This document shows positions 9,951-19,948 of a stretch of DNA of 37,604 nucleotides, one piece after another. The stretch is from CAVAWX01 sp963592385 (lineage in GTDB: Bacteria; Actinomycetota; Coriobacteriia; Coriobacteriales; QAMH01): NCBI GenBank assembly GCA_963592385.1, contig CAVAWX010000007.1:1-37604 (forward strand). The letters are read 5' to 3'. The notes below the pieces were generated by a model. The model had not been told where the DNA came from and ran no database searches. It was given only the letters and a program-made list of their open reading frames with translations. Numbering within the stretch: position 1 is the first letter of the stretch; each line of letters starts with the position of its first letter. Position numbers and translations under genes: made by a program.

Positions 9951-10412
9951 TTATCTGAAAACTGGATAGTTCTCGCGCGCCTGGGCGAGGCGTTTGCGCA
10001 GGTAGTCCTCGCGCCCGCTGCGCAAAAACGCCCCCGCGTAGTGGATCATCAGCGAGACGGCCTCGCCGCGCCCGCGGAAGAGCAGGGGATATTTGCCCAG
10101 CATGAACTCGACGAACTCGCATGCGCGCACGTCGAGCGTCAGGTGGAGGCGGCGCTGCGCGGGCGGCTGGCTGAGGGATTCGAGCGATAGGTAGCGCTGG
10201 GCGCGGATTTTCTGCAGGCGCCGCAGGTAGCGCCCGTCTGCGCCCTCCATGTAGACGCCGCGCTCCCACAGGAGGAGGGTTTCGACGAGCTGGCTCGTGC
10301 TGCGGTAGCTTTCGTCTGCCTCGCGCAGGGCCGCAAGCGTCTCGCAGGCCTTTTCCTCGATGGGCGCCTGGAGCCGCTGCTTTGCCTGGTCGCGCTGGGG
10401 TTTTCCCGCCAT
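9951..10412 (-). CDS. small protein with a ribbon-helix-helix-like C-terminal half
   Basis: This is a 153-residue basic protein of no recognised family. The N-terminal half (to about residue 90) is helical. After that comes a short strand, RRLHLTLDV, followed by two helices separated by RGRGEA. This strand-helix-helix order is what the ribbon-helix-helix (MetJ/Arc/CopG-like) DNA-binding fold shows, so a regulatory role is plausible but unproven. The ATG at 10410-10412 is preceded by a strong GGGAGGGGGT. It converges with the HEAT-like gene and diverges from the receiver-like gene at 10579, so a repressor controlling the shared 166-base divergent region is conceivable. Confidence 0.65.
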   Translation of the reverse strand: MAGKPQRDQAKQRLQAPIEEKACETLAALREADESYRSTSQLVETLLLWERGVYMEGADGRYLRRLQKIRAQRYLSLESLSQPPAQRRLHLTLDVRACEFVEFMLGKYPLLFRGRGEAVSLMIHYAGAFLRSGREDYLRKRLAQARENYPVFR

Positions 10413-10578
10413 GTGCGCACCCCCTCCCGCATGTGCGCCGCCGTGCCGTCGTGCCTTTCACCATGCCGCGCGGTGTTGTGCCGCGCCGCACAGGGGAACT
10501 CAAACAATCGTTGCTGGTTTGCGGCGTTTTCCCTTCACTACTATAGGTCGCGCCTAGGAGAGAGGCGGTGCAAAACCC

Positions 10579-11298
10579 ATGTACGAACCGTATGCGGTCA
10601 CAGTTCTGACCACGGAGGAGCGCTGCGATTTTTTCCGCGCGACCATCGGGGAGAGGGCGGATTTCCACTTCGACCCCTACGACGCCATGCCCCTGCATCT
10701 TTTCCTGTCCAACATCGCGCTGAGCGCGGGCAGCGCCGTCGTGCTCGACGAGGACTATTTTCTGTCCACGGAGTCCATGGTGCGCGGCCTGCGCGATTTC
10801 CTCGACGACGCCGCGCGTTCGACCCGCGAGCTGCGTTTTGTGCTCGTGTGCTCGCGCAGGCAGCCGGGCGATGCGCTGCTGCGGCACGTGGTGGGCTATT
10901 TCGGCATATACGACGTGGTCTACGATTGCACGGTGGGCGAGGCGGCGCACGAGACGGCGCGGCTGCTCGCGAATCCGAACCGGCGCGTGGACGTGCTGGA
11001 TTTGCTGCGGGCTCCCGCGCCCGGGGAGATGGCGGGCGGCGCGGTTCCGTTCGAGGTGGCGGGCGGGTTTGGCGGGCCTGGCGCCGGCGGCGAATTCGAC
11101 GCGCGCGGCGGGTTTGCGTTTGGCGGTGAATGCGATGGGCGCGGCGCGTTCGGCATGCAGGGTGAATCCGGTGTCCGCGGCGAGCTTGGCGGGGCGGGTA
11201 AACTCGGCGGCCCCGGCGAACCCGGCGGCTCCGATTTCACCATCGAGCGCGACGGCTTTCGCGTGGACATCAGCCTGAACATCACGCCGATAGGTTGA
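10579..11298 (+). CDS. receiver-like protein with a Gly-rich, collagen-like tail (unknown function)
   Basis: This is a 239-residue protein in two parts. Residues 1-145 form an alternating alpha/beta pattern: the strand YAVTVLTT, the strand AVVLDEDYF with a possible Asp pocket, and the strand RFVLVCSRR, then GIYDVVYDC. This resembles a degenerate response-regulator receiver or the receiver-like N terminus of CpaE-type proteins, without the full phosphorylation set. Residues 150-220 are Gly-rich. From 192 to 218 they form nine uninterrupted G-X-Y triplets (GMQ, GES, GVR, GEL and so on), like bacterial collagen-like segments. A short strand-forming C terminus (DGFRVDISLNITPIG) follows. No signal peptide or membrane helix is seen. 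The start is ATG with GGAGAGAGGCGG upstream at rather long spacing. Function unknown. Confidence 0.7.
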   Translation: MYEPYAVTVLTTEERCDFFRATIGERADFHFDPYDAMPLHLFLSNIALSAGSAVVLDEDYFLSTESMVRGLRDFLDDAARSTRELRFVLVCSRRQPGDALLRHVVGYFGIYDVVYDCTVGEAAHETARLLANPNRRVDVLDLLRAPAPGEMAGGAVPFEVAGGFGGPGAGGEFDARGGFAFGGECDGRGAFGMQGESGVRGELGGAGKLGGPGEPGGSDFTIERDGFRVDISLNITPIG

Positions 11299-11400
11299 AA
11301 AACCACGAGCCGATGATATTCGGTCTATCGTATATGGCAGTTCAGCACCTATATGTTGAAAATGCGCCCATTGATGGAAGACGCAATGGGAGGTCGGTGC

Positions 11401-11670
11401 GTGGACACGCTGGAGGCCACATCGAAGTGCTATGCCGTCAGCTTTCGGCGGTACCGCAAACTCAAAAACCTCACTCAGGAGCAGGCCGCCGAGCGCGCGG
11501 GCATCTCGCCGCAGTACGTGAGCAAGATAGAGCGCGGGATGTGCTCTCCCAGCCTCGAGGTGAGCACGCGGCTGGCCGAGGCGCTTGGGGTGAAGCTCGC
11601 GACCATCGTCGATGTCGGCGACCCCGAGGAGTATCTCTACAACTTCGTGATGATGGACTCCTTCGGCTGA
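11401..11670 (+). CDS. XRE-family helix-turn-helix transcriptional regulator
   Basis: This is an 89-residue single-domain regulator. After about 14 residues comes the Cro/C1-type HTH: FRRYRKLKNLTQEQAAERAG, with ISPQYVSKIERG as the recognition helix region, then SLEVSTRLAEALGV as the fourth and fifth helices. A short acidic tail follows. The GTG at 11401 is chosen over in-frame ATGs at 11353 and 11374 because GGAGGT ends six bases before it. It follows the collagen-tailed protein by 102 bases, across a stretch clearly more AT-rich than the rest of the window that contains TATATG twice (11331 and 11350). It may regulate itself or its neighbours. Small XRE proteins of this type often belong to accessory modules. 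Confidence 0.88.
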   Translation: MDTLEATSKCYAVSFRRYRKLKNLTQEQAAERAGISPQYVSKIERGMCSPSLEVSTRLAEALGVKLATIVDVGDPEEYLYNFVMMDSFG

Positions 11671-11848
11671 GTTGCGCGGGGCGCGGCGCTGCGCGGGCTG
11701 GGCTGCGCGGAGCGTGGGGCGCGGGGCGTGAGTCGCGTCGCGGCGGGCAGGCTGCGCTGCGGTGTGGCCGTGCGTGAATCCCAAGGCCTGCGCCCGTGCG
11801 CGGTCGCGTCGAGGGTGAAGGGGTGTGCCGCGACGCGCGGAGCTGCGC

Positions 11849-11877
11849 TTGCAAAACGAACAAATGTTCTGTATACT
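11849..11877 (+). promoter_or_regulatory. promoter with LexA/SOS box in the spacer
   Basis: TTGCAA (11849-11854) and TATACT (11872-11877) are separated by exactly 17 bases, the best sigma-A-type promoter seen in this window. The spacer contains CGAACAAATGTTCT (11857-11870), which matches the Gram-positive LexA consensus CGAACRNRYGTTYC at all but the last base. LexA bound there would occlude the polymerase, so damage-inducible transcription to the right is expected. No recognisable SOS gene follows. Confidence 0.75.
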
Positions 11878-12072
11878 CGTGCGCGTGGATGGTTTGGGAC
11901 GGCGCGCATGTGCCGGGTCGGCGTCGTTGCCTGCGGCGCCCCCGGTGCGGCGTGCTGTGGGTTTGACGTGCGCGGATTGTGGCATGTCGCGCGTGCGCAC
12001 GCACGATGAACCCGGGCGGGTCGTCTCTTTCAGCAAGTGTTTGTGTGCGACATAGCGCGTGTGCGCATTTTC

Positions 12073-12318
12073 GGCGATGCGGCAGCGAACCGCTCGCGCG
12101 GAGCCCCATGGCCCGCGTGCGCGCCGCGGAGCTTTTGGAGTCTGTGCCTGGATCTGTTTGCGCGCACCCGCGCAAGGCAGATTTTGCAGGCGACGCGGCA
12201 GCGAACCGCTCGCGCGGAGCCCCATGGCCCGCGTGCGCGCCGCAGGGCTTTTGGACCCTGCGCGTAGAGCTGTTTTCGGGTGCGCGCGCAAGGCAGATTT
12301 TGCGGGCGATGTGCGCGG
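12073..12318. repeat. 116-bp tandem repeat, two copies plus a partial third
   Basis: Copies run 12073-12188 and 12189-12304, with a short third start at 12305-12318. The first 66 or so bases of the two copies differ at about three positions, and both contain GCGCGGAGCCCCATGGCCCG. The 3' parts diverge but both end with GCGCAAGGCAGATTTTGC. The units are GC-rich and rich in self-complementary CGCG tracts. They lie about 190 bases downstream of the SOS promoter in the same transcriptional sense. Confidence 0.85.
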
Positions 12319-12542
12319 CGTTTCGCCGTGCGGCGTATGTGGCGGCCGCCTGCCTGCTGTGTGCCCGCTCGAGCTGGGCACGGCCTCGTCGTGCCTGCAG
12401 CCGCGCTCGCCTTCACCCCATACCACAAATATATTTTCCGCCGCGCACAAACTTGCATCCATCCTATGTGTTTTCCGCATCCCATGAGATGGCAAAAACA
12501 CACGAGACGATTTCGGGTTGCGCTCCATGCGCGTCCGCATCT

Positions 12543-12570
12543 TTGCCTAGGCTTTTCTGCGTCGTATAGC
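12543..12570 (+). promoter_or_regulatory. promoter of the membrane protein/BTAD regulator unit
   Basis: TTGCCT (12543-12548) and TATAGC (12565-12570) are separated by 16 bases, about 30 bases before the ATG at 12600. A perfect palindrome CGAAGCTTCG (12570-12579) sits at the expected start site and could be an operator. Confidence 0.4.
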
Positions 12571-12599
12571 GAAGCTTCGGGGGAAGCGGGGAGATATAT

Positions 12600-13100
12600 A
12601 TGTGCATCTACGTGCCGCGGGCGCCACGGCCCGCCGAGACGCCGGAAGTGATGGAGCGCCTTCACGGCGTCCAAGCCCTCTTCAAGGACGGGGGCGGGGG
12701 CAGAAGGCGGCGCCTGCGGGCGAAGTGCGCGGGACGGGTGCGACGACGTGCGCAACGGGACGACGGGGCGGCGCAGCACGACCCGTTGCAGGCGGGCCAG
12801 GCAGCGCAACAGCGTTCACGCGAGACGACTTCGACTGCGCGGGAATGCGCGCGCAAGGCGGACTCGGCTGCGCAACAGCGTCCGCGCAAGGCGGACTCGG
12901 AGAAACAACAGCCGCGCCGTGCATCTTCGGGAACGGCGGCGCAGCGCCCGCACAAGACGGCGCGGGCGTTGCGGCGCAAGCTCGCCCCCGCCTGCCTCGT
13001 GTGCGTGGACATCACCATACTCGTGGCGGTGCTGTGCGCCCTCTACGCGCCCGACACCCCGCCCGCGCAGCTCCTCTCCTGGTTTGCGGCGGGGAGGTGA
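12600..13100 (+). CDS. basic low-complexity protein with one C-terminal membrane helix
   Basis: This is a 166-residue protein of no recognised family. Residues 1-125 are Arg/Ala/Gln-rich and probably disordered and cytoplasmic, with a repeated RKADS motif. Residues about 130-150 (LVCVDITILVAVLCALYAP) form a single hydrophobic helix, followed by a short tail. The topology suggests a tail-anchored or single-pass membrane protein. The ATG at 12600 is preceded by GGGGAGATAT. The stop is six bases before the ATG of the ATPase/BTAD regulator, whose ribosome binding site lies inside this gene, so the two are almost certainly co-transcribed. A membrane-side partner of that regulator is a reasonable but untested idea. 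Low complexity weakens the gene call; the ribosome binding site, helix and operon position support it. Confidence 0.6.
   Translation: MCIYVPRAPRPAETPEVMERLHGVQALFKDGGGGRRRRLRAKCAGRVRRRAQRDDGAAQHDPLQAGQAAQQRSRETTSTARECARKADSAAQQRPRKADSEKQQPRRASSGTAAQRPHKTARALRRKLAPACLVCVDITILVAVLCALYAPDTPPAQLLSWFAAGR
12851..12900. repeat. in-frame direct repeat, 33-bp period
   Basis: GCGCAAGGCGGACTCGG occurs at 12851-12867 and again at 12884-12900. It encodes the repeated RKADS in the disordered part of the membrane protein. Its first half resembles GCGCAAGGCAGATTTTGC in the 116-bp repeats. Confidence 0.8.
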
Positions 13101-13106
13101 GCTGCG

Positions 13107-15803
13107 ATGGAACTCGAAGAGCCCATGTTCGGCGAGTACGTCCCCCGCAACCGCCTCGTCTCGGCGCTGCTGCAAGACAGGGGCGTGCTGCGCCTGCTGT
13201 CCGCGCCCCACGGCTTCGGCAAGTCGATGCTTGCCCACGAGTACGGCGCGCGCCTCTTCTCTCCCGAGAAGGTCGCGTGGGTGGACGCGCGCGCACCCGA
13301 GTTCTTGCACGCGCTCGACTGCGGGCGCGTCTTTCCGGAAGGCGTGTCTGCGGCACGGGGCGCGGGCGCCCTGGTCGTCATCGACGACATTCCCTACCTC
13401 GACGAGGTGCGGGCAAAGACGCTCTCCGACGGCATCGACGCGCTGCTCTACGCGCGCACGGAGGTGATCGTCACCACCCTGCCCTCGCACGACGTGCTGC
13501 GCGCCTTGCAGCCCGACCGCCTGCTGTTTCGGGCGGGCGATTTGCTCGTGAGCAAGGCGGAGTCCGACGCGCTGCACCCGGCGCATACCCCGGAGGCGTC
13601 GTCTCTGCGCGTGCTCATGTGGAAGCGCGCCGAAGAGCGCCTGTTCGGGCGTGCGCCTGCGGTCTTCTTCACCGACGACGAGGAGGCGCTGCGGGGCTGC
13701 CTTGCGGGATTTTTCGGCGAGAAGCTTCCGCTCGAGGCGCTGCGCTGCGCCTTTGCCATGCTGCTCGCAGGCCGCGGCTCCTTCGAGGACCTCGACGCGC
13801 TGGGCGTCGGGATGCGCGGGGAGTGCGCGTCGATGCTGGCCGACGACTACGCCTTTCTCGGGATCGACGCGACGCAGCGCTGCTTCGAGGCGCCCGACAT
13901 CTCCCCGGAGACGCTGCGCGCATGCATCGAACAGGCGCATATCGCACGCGAGCTGCTGGGATGCGAGGGCGGTTTCATCGGGCGGACGCTTTCGCTGCTG
14001 ATGTCGGCGGGCCAGGTGAAGCGGGCGGGCGCCGCGCTCGACGTGTTTTTCGCCGACGAGGAATGCGGCCTGTGGCTCGAGGAGGAAGGCTGGGAGCTGC
14101 TCGACCGCGGGGAATGCGCCTTGGCCGACAAGCTTTTCGAACGCTGCCCCGCGCGCCTGCTCGAGGGCAGCCGCCCGCTTCTTGCGTTGCGCGCGTGGAC
14201 CTGCGGGCTTGCGGGCGACGCGCACGAGGCGGCCTACTTCGCCCGGCTCGCGCTGCAACGCGCCGCCGGTGCGGACGCTGGCACGGGCATCGGCACGGAC
14301 GAGAGCGCAGACACGAGCGCGGACGAAGACGTGCGTGAACGCCTTGCCGCGGCATGCGCCCACCTCGCCCTCGTCGCCTTCGACGCGGGACTTGCCCTCG
14401 TCGCCTTCGACGCGGGAGGCCCCGCGCTTTTCGCCCGGGGCAGCTACAGCACGGACGAGACGCTTCTGTGCGCGGCCGACCTGTTCTGCGCCGTCGTCGA
14501 CATGTGCCGCGACGAGGAACTGGACGTGGCCTTCGGAACGTCCGCGCCGGCGCGTTCGGGCGCGCGTGCCAAGCTGTGCCGCGAGATGGAGCCGGAGCGT
14601 TTGCGCAGCTTCGAGTTGCTGCTTGCAGTGGGTGCCGAGCGCTTCAGCGGCTCGCTGTGGTATCGCCTCTCGCTGCACTGCCTGCAATCCATGAACAGCG
14701 TGAAGGCGCGCATGCTCCTGCAAAACCTCGGCGCGTCCGTGCTACCGCAGTTGCGCCGCCGCGGCCTGTGCAATCTCTCCGAGGCGCTGCTGGTGTGCGA
14801 TTTGTGGGAGGGCGGCTATTTCGGGGCGGGCGGCCTGCGCGCTGCGAAGAGAGACCTCGCCCTGTTCGAGGGGGCGCAACGGGCCTTCTCCCGCGCGGGA
14901 GCGCTCGCGGGCGCGCAGCTGCACGTGCCGTGGAGGGAAAAGACGGTGAAGCGCGTGGCGGGCGCCGCAGACGCCGCCGCCCTGCCCGCCCCGACCCTAG
15001 ACATCGTCTCCTCCGCGCCGCCCGTGCCCCCGCTCCATGTGCGCATGTTCGGTGCCTTCGAGGTGGCCGTAGGCGAGGACCTCGTGCTCGAGTCGCAGTG
15101 GCGCAAGAAGCCGCGCCTGCTCTTCATCATGCTCGCGCTGCGCCTGGGCCGCGACGTCACGCGCCAGGAGATATTCGCCCAGCTGTGGCCGAACTTCGAG
15201 CGCGCGCGGGCCTTGGACAACTTCTACAACGCGTGGAGCGCGATGCGCCGGGCGCTGGGCAAAGGCCCGTATGCGCAGCGCAGCGGCGACTTCTGCCACA
15301 TCGACCGCCGCCTCGTGAAAAGCGACGTGGGCGAGTTCGACCGCCTGACGCGCGAGATACTGGTGGGGCACAGGGAAGGCCCGGACCTGCTCGACGCGTA
15401 CTCGCAGGTGGAGGCTGTGTATCGGGGCGGGCTGCTGCCCAGCGAGGTCGACAGCGACTTCGTCGACGCGCAGCGCGCGCATTACCAGCAGCTTTTCGTC
15501 GACGCGATGGTGGCGGCCAGCTTCAAGGCCATCGAGGGCAAGGACGCGCGCCTCGCGCTGTGGTTCGCCCACAAGGCCCACGAGGCCCAGCCGCGCCGCG
15601 AGGACGTCTACTACGCGCTCATCCGCGCCCAGATCGAGGTGGGCCAGCGCTCCTCGGCGGTGCGCAGCTACGAGCAATGCCGCAGCTTCCTGCGCGAGGA
15701 CCTGGGGCTGGACCCCTGCGCGGACGTGCAGGCGCTCTACGACAGGCTCGTCACGGCAGACCCCGCCCTCGTCGGCTTCGGGGCGGCGCGGGCGTACGGA
15801 TGA
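13107..15803 (+). CDS. ATPase/BTAD-domain transcriptional regulator (SARP-like DNA-binding domain at the C terminus)
   Basis: This is a large (898-residue) cytoplasmic regulator. The N-terminal ATPase has Walker A APHGFGKS (residues 33-40) and Walker B ALVVIDD (88-94), MalT/STAND-like in arrangement. A long helical middle (about 250-630) looks like degenerate TPR-type repeats. Residues about 644-735 form an OmpR/SARP winged helix (starting HVRMFGAFEV, with RQEIFAQLWPNF). About 750-890 is the bacterial transcriptional activator domain (PSEVDSDFV, then EDVYYALIRAQIEVG, then LREDLGLDP). The order is the reverse of classical AfsR, where the SARP part is N-terminal. The start is ATG with GGGGAGGTGA upstream, inside the preceding membrane protein gene. 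A 9-residue tandem duplication (LALVAFDAG twice) lies at residues 420-437. A terminator follows directly. Target genes are unknown. Confidence 0.85.
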   Translation: MELEEPMFGEYVPRNRLVSALLQDRGVLRLLSAPHGFGKSMLAHEYGARLFSPEKVAWVDARAPEFLHALDCGRVFPEGVSAARGAGALVVIDDIPYLDEVRAKTLSDGIDALLYARTEVIVTTLPSHDVLRALQPDRLLFRAGDLLVSKAESDALHPAHTPEASSLRVLMWKRAEERLFGRAPAVFFTDDEEALRGCLAGFFGEKLPLEALRCAFAMLLAGRGSFEDLDALGVGMRGECASMLADDYAFLGIDATQRCFEAPDISPETLRACIEQAHIARELLGCEGGFIGRTLSLLMSAGQVKRAGAALDVFFADEECGLWLEEEGWELLDRGECALADKLFERCPARLLEGSRPLLALRAWTCGLAGDAHEAAYFARLALQRAAGADAGTGIGTDESADTSADEDVRERLAAACAHLALVAFDAGLALVAFDAGGPALFARGSYSTDETLLCAADLFCAVVDMCRDEELDVAFGTSAPARSGARAKLCREMEPERLRSFELLLAVGAERFSGSLWYRLSLHCLQSMNSVKARMLLQNLGASVLPQLRRRGLCNLSEALLVCDLWEGGYFGAGGLRAAKRDLALFEGAQRAFSRAGALAGAQLHVPWREKTVKRVAGAADAAALPAPTLDIVSSAPPVPPLHVRMFGAFEVAVGEDLVLESQWRKKPRLLFIMLALRLGRDVTRQEIFAQLWPNFERARALDNFYNAWSAMRRALGKGPYAQRSGDFCHIDRRLVKSDVGEFDRLTREILVGHREGPDLLDAYSQVEAVYRGGLLPSEVDSDFVDAQRAHYQQLFVDAMVAASFKAIEGKDARLALWFAHKAHEAQPRREDVYYALIRAQIEVGQRSSAVRSYEQCRSFLREDLGLDPCADVQALYDRLVTADPALVGFGAARAYG
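14364..14417. repeat. 27-bp in-frame tandem duplication in the BTAD regulator
   Basis: Two adjacent 27-base units (14364-14390 and 14391-14417) differ at a single silent base and encode LALVAFDAG twice. Confidence 0.9.
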
Positions 15804-15825
15804 GGGGGTGTGCCGCGCCCCCTTT
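15804..15825 (+). terminator. rho-independent terminator after the BTAD regulator
   Basis: GGGGGTG (15804-15810), loop TGCCG and CGCCCCC (15816-15822) form a 7-bp stem with one G-U pair, followed by TTT. It begins at the first base after the stop codon and separates the regulator unit from secA. Confidence 0.55.
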
Positions 15826-15834
15826 GCGCCGCTG

Positions 15835-15843
15835 TGCTAGAGT
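15835..15843 (+). promoter_or_regulatory. extended -10 promoter for secA
   Basis: TGCTAGAGT is a TGn-extended -10 (TAGAGT at 15838-15843), 48 bases before the secA ATG and just past the terminator. No -35 is evident. Confidence 0.35.
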
Positions 15844-15891
15844 GGACGGGTTTCAGACGACATCAGGCGACGACATACGGAGACGGCGAAC

Positions 15892-18702
<2,811 letters not shown>

Positions 18703-18719
18703 GGCGCGGAGCTGCGAAC

Positions 18720-19820
18720 ATGGCGGAAAACTATGCGTCGGAGCTGAAGGAGCTGCGCGAGCGCGTCGGCAAGATACGCTCCTATCTGCACATCGACGAG
18801 GGGCGCGAGAAGGTGGCCGCCCTCGAGGAGGAGGCCGCGGCGCCCGGCTTTTGGGACGACGCCGAGACGGCCCGGGCGCACATGCGCGCCATCTCGGACC
18901 TGCGCGGCGACATCGAGGCCTACGACTCCTGCGTGGCGGCCCTCGACGACGCCGAGGTGGCAAACGAGCTGGCCGTGGCCGACGACGACGCCGAGATGCA
19001 GGCCGAGGCCCGGCAGGCCCTCGAGCGCCTCCACCATCTGGCCGACGAGCTGGAGCTGTCCTCGTGGTTCACCGACGAATACGACCACGGCGACTGCATC
19101 GTGTCCATCAACCCCGGCCAAGGCGGCCTGGAGGCGCAGGACTGGACGCGCATGCTCTTCGAGATGTACCAGCGCTACTGCGAGCGGCGCGGCTGGAAGG
19201 TCACGGTCAACGACGTGGTGGACGGCGAGGCCATCGGCTTGGACCGCGCCACCTTCACCGTGGAAGGCCACAACGCCTACGGCATGCTGAAAAGCGAGCA
19301 GGGCACGCACCGCCTCGTGCGCATCAGCCCCACCGACGCCAAGGCGCGCCGTCAGACCACCTTCGCCGGCGTCGAGGTGCTGCCCGTCGTGGGCGAGGAG
19401 GTCGAGCTTGAAATCGACGAGAAGGACCTGCGCATCGACGTCTACCATTCCTCCGGCCACGGCGGCCAGGGGGTGAACACCACGGATTCGGCCGTGCGCA
19501 TCACCCATCTGCCCACGAACACAGTCGTGACCTGCCAAAACGAGCGCAGCCAGCTCCAGAACAAGGCGACGGCCATGGGCATCTTGCGCGCCAAGCTCTA
19601 CGAGCTCGAGCGCCAGAAGCGCGCCGAGGCCCTCGACGAGCTGCGCAACGACGGTGACATCTCGTGGGGCAGCCAGATACGCAACTACGTGCTCTACCCC
19701 TACCAGATGGTGAAGGACCTGCGCAGCGGCGTGGAGACGGGCAACACGGACGCGGTGCTCGGCGGCGACCTGGACGCCTTCGTCGTCGGCTACCACAGGT
19801 GGAGAGTATCTGAAAGCTAG
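18720..19820 (+). CDS. prfB: peptide chain release factor 2
   Basis: This is the class I release factor for UGA and UAA codons, 366 residues long. The N-terminal helical domain is followed by the codon-recognition domain 2 and the catalytic GGQ loop (SSGHGGQGVNT, G248-G249-Q250), then the QNERSQLQNK C-terminal segment. The gene is one uninterrupted frame. The programmed +1 frameshift with an early UGA found in many bacteria is absent, as in most actinobacteria. The tripeptide that normally reads SPF in RF2 is SPT here (S203-P204-T205, RISPTDAKARR). The length, domain 1 and the SP- start still favour RF2 over RF1, whose tripeptide is PxT. It lies 17 bases after secA, as in many actinobacteria. 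The start context is weak (GGAG, then CTGCGAAC). Confidence 0.92.
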   Translation: MAENYASELKELRERVGKIRSYLHIDEGREKVAALEEEAAAPGFWDDAETARAHMRAISDLRGDIEAYDSCVAALDDAEVANELAVADDDAEMQAEARQALERLHHLADELELSSWFTDEYDHGDCIVSINPGQGGLEAQDWTRMLFEMYQRYCERRGWKVTVNDVVDGEAIGLDRATFTVEGHNAYGMLKSEQGTHRLVRISPTDAKARRQTTFAGVEVLPVVGEEVELEIDEKDLRIDVYHSSGHGGQGVNTTDSAVRITHLPTNTVVTCQNERSQLQNKATAMGILRAKLYELERQKRAEALDELRNDGDISWGSQIRNYVLYPYQMVKDLRSGVETGNTDAVLGGDLDAFVVGYHRWRVSES

Positions 19821-19853
19821 CGCCGCCCGCCCGCGCCCGCGCCCGCGCATGCG

Positions 19854-19859
19854 TACAAT
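19854..19859 (+). promoter_or_regulatory. -10 element before the transketolase genes
   Basis: TACAAT lies 34 bases after the prfB stop and about 90 bases before the first transketolase gene. The -35 region is GC-only sequence. Confidence 0.3.
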
Positions 19860-19948
19860 GGGGCGCATGAGTTTGGCGCACCGACACGCGCGGATTCGAC
19901 GCGCGGGCGCCCCACGGCTGTCGAAGAGAGAGGGCTTGCGAGGCCGAC

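Larger units (their letters stand above)
11671..12599. other. 929-bp region without a credible gene
   Basis: Both strands have open frames here because of the GC content. None combines a ribosome binding site with plausible composition or a recognisable motif. What the region does hold is an SOS-type promoter at 11849-11877, a 12-bp palindrome GCGTGCGCACGC at 11991-12002, two 116-bp tandem repeats from 12073, a lower-GC stretch from about 12420 to 12530, and a promoter for the next gene at 12543-12570. Very short frames after the SOS promoter (25 codons from 11889, 33 codons from 11908) have weak start contexts. Confidence 0.7.

Noticed and set aside
11728..12009. Protein-coding gene after the XRE regulator
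   Set aside because: No ribosome binding site for the long frame and composition like the antisense frames; short frames after the SOS promoter are only mentioned as possibilities.
9133..12540. 1135-codon open frame on the minus strand, and other long frames antisense to real genes
   Set aside because: It crosses the HEAT-like, receiver-like and XRE genes antisense, has Arg/Pro/Ala-heavy composition and no motifs; long spurious frames are expected at this GC content.
18720..18900. Programmed +1 frameshift in prfB
   Set aside because: The gene is one continuous frame with no early in-frame UGA and no CTTTGAC slippery site.
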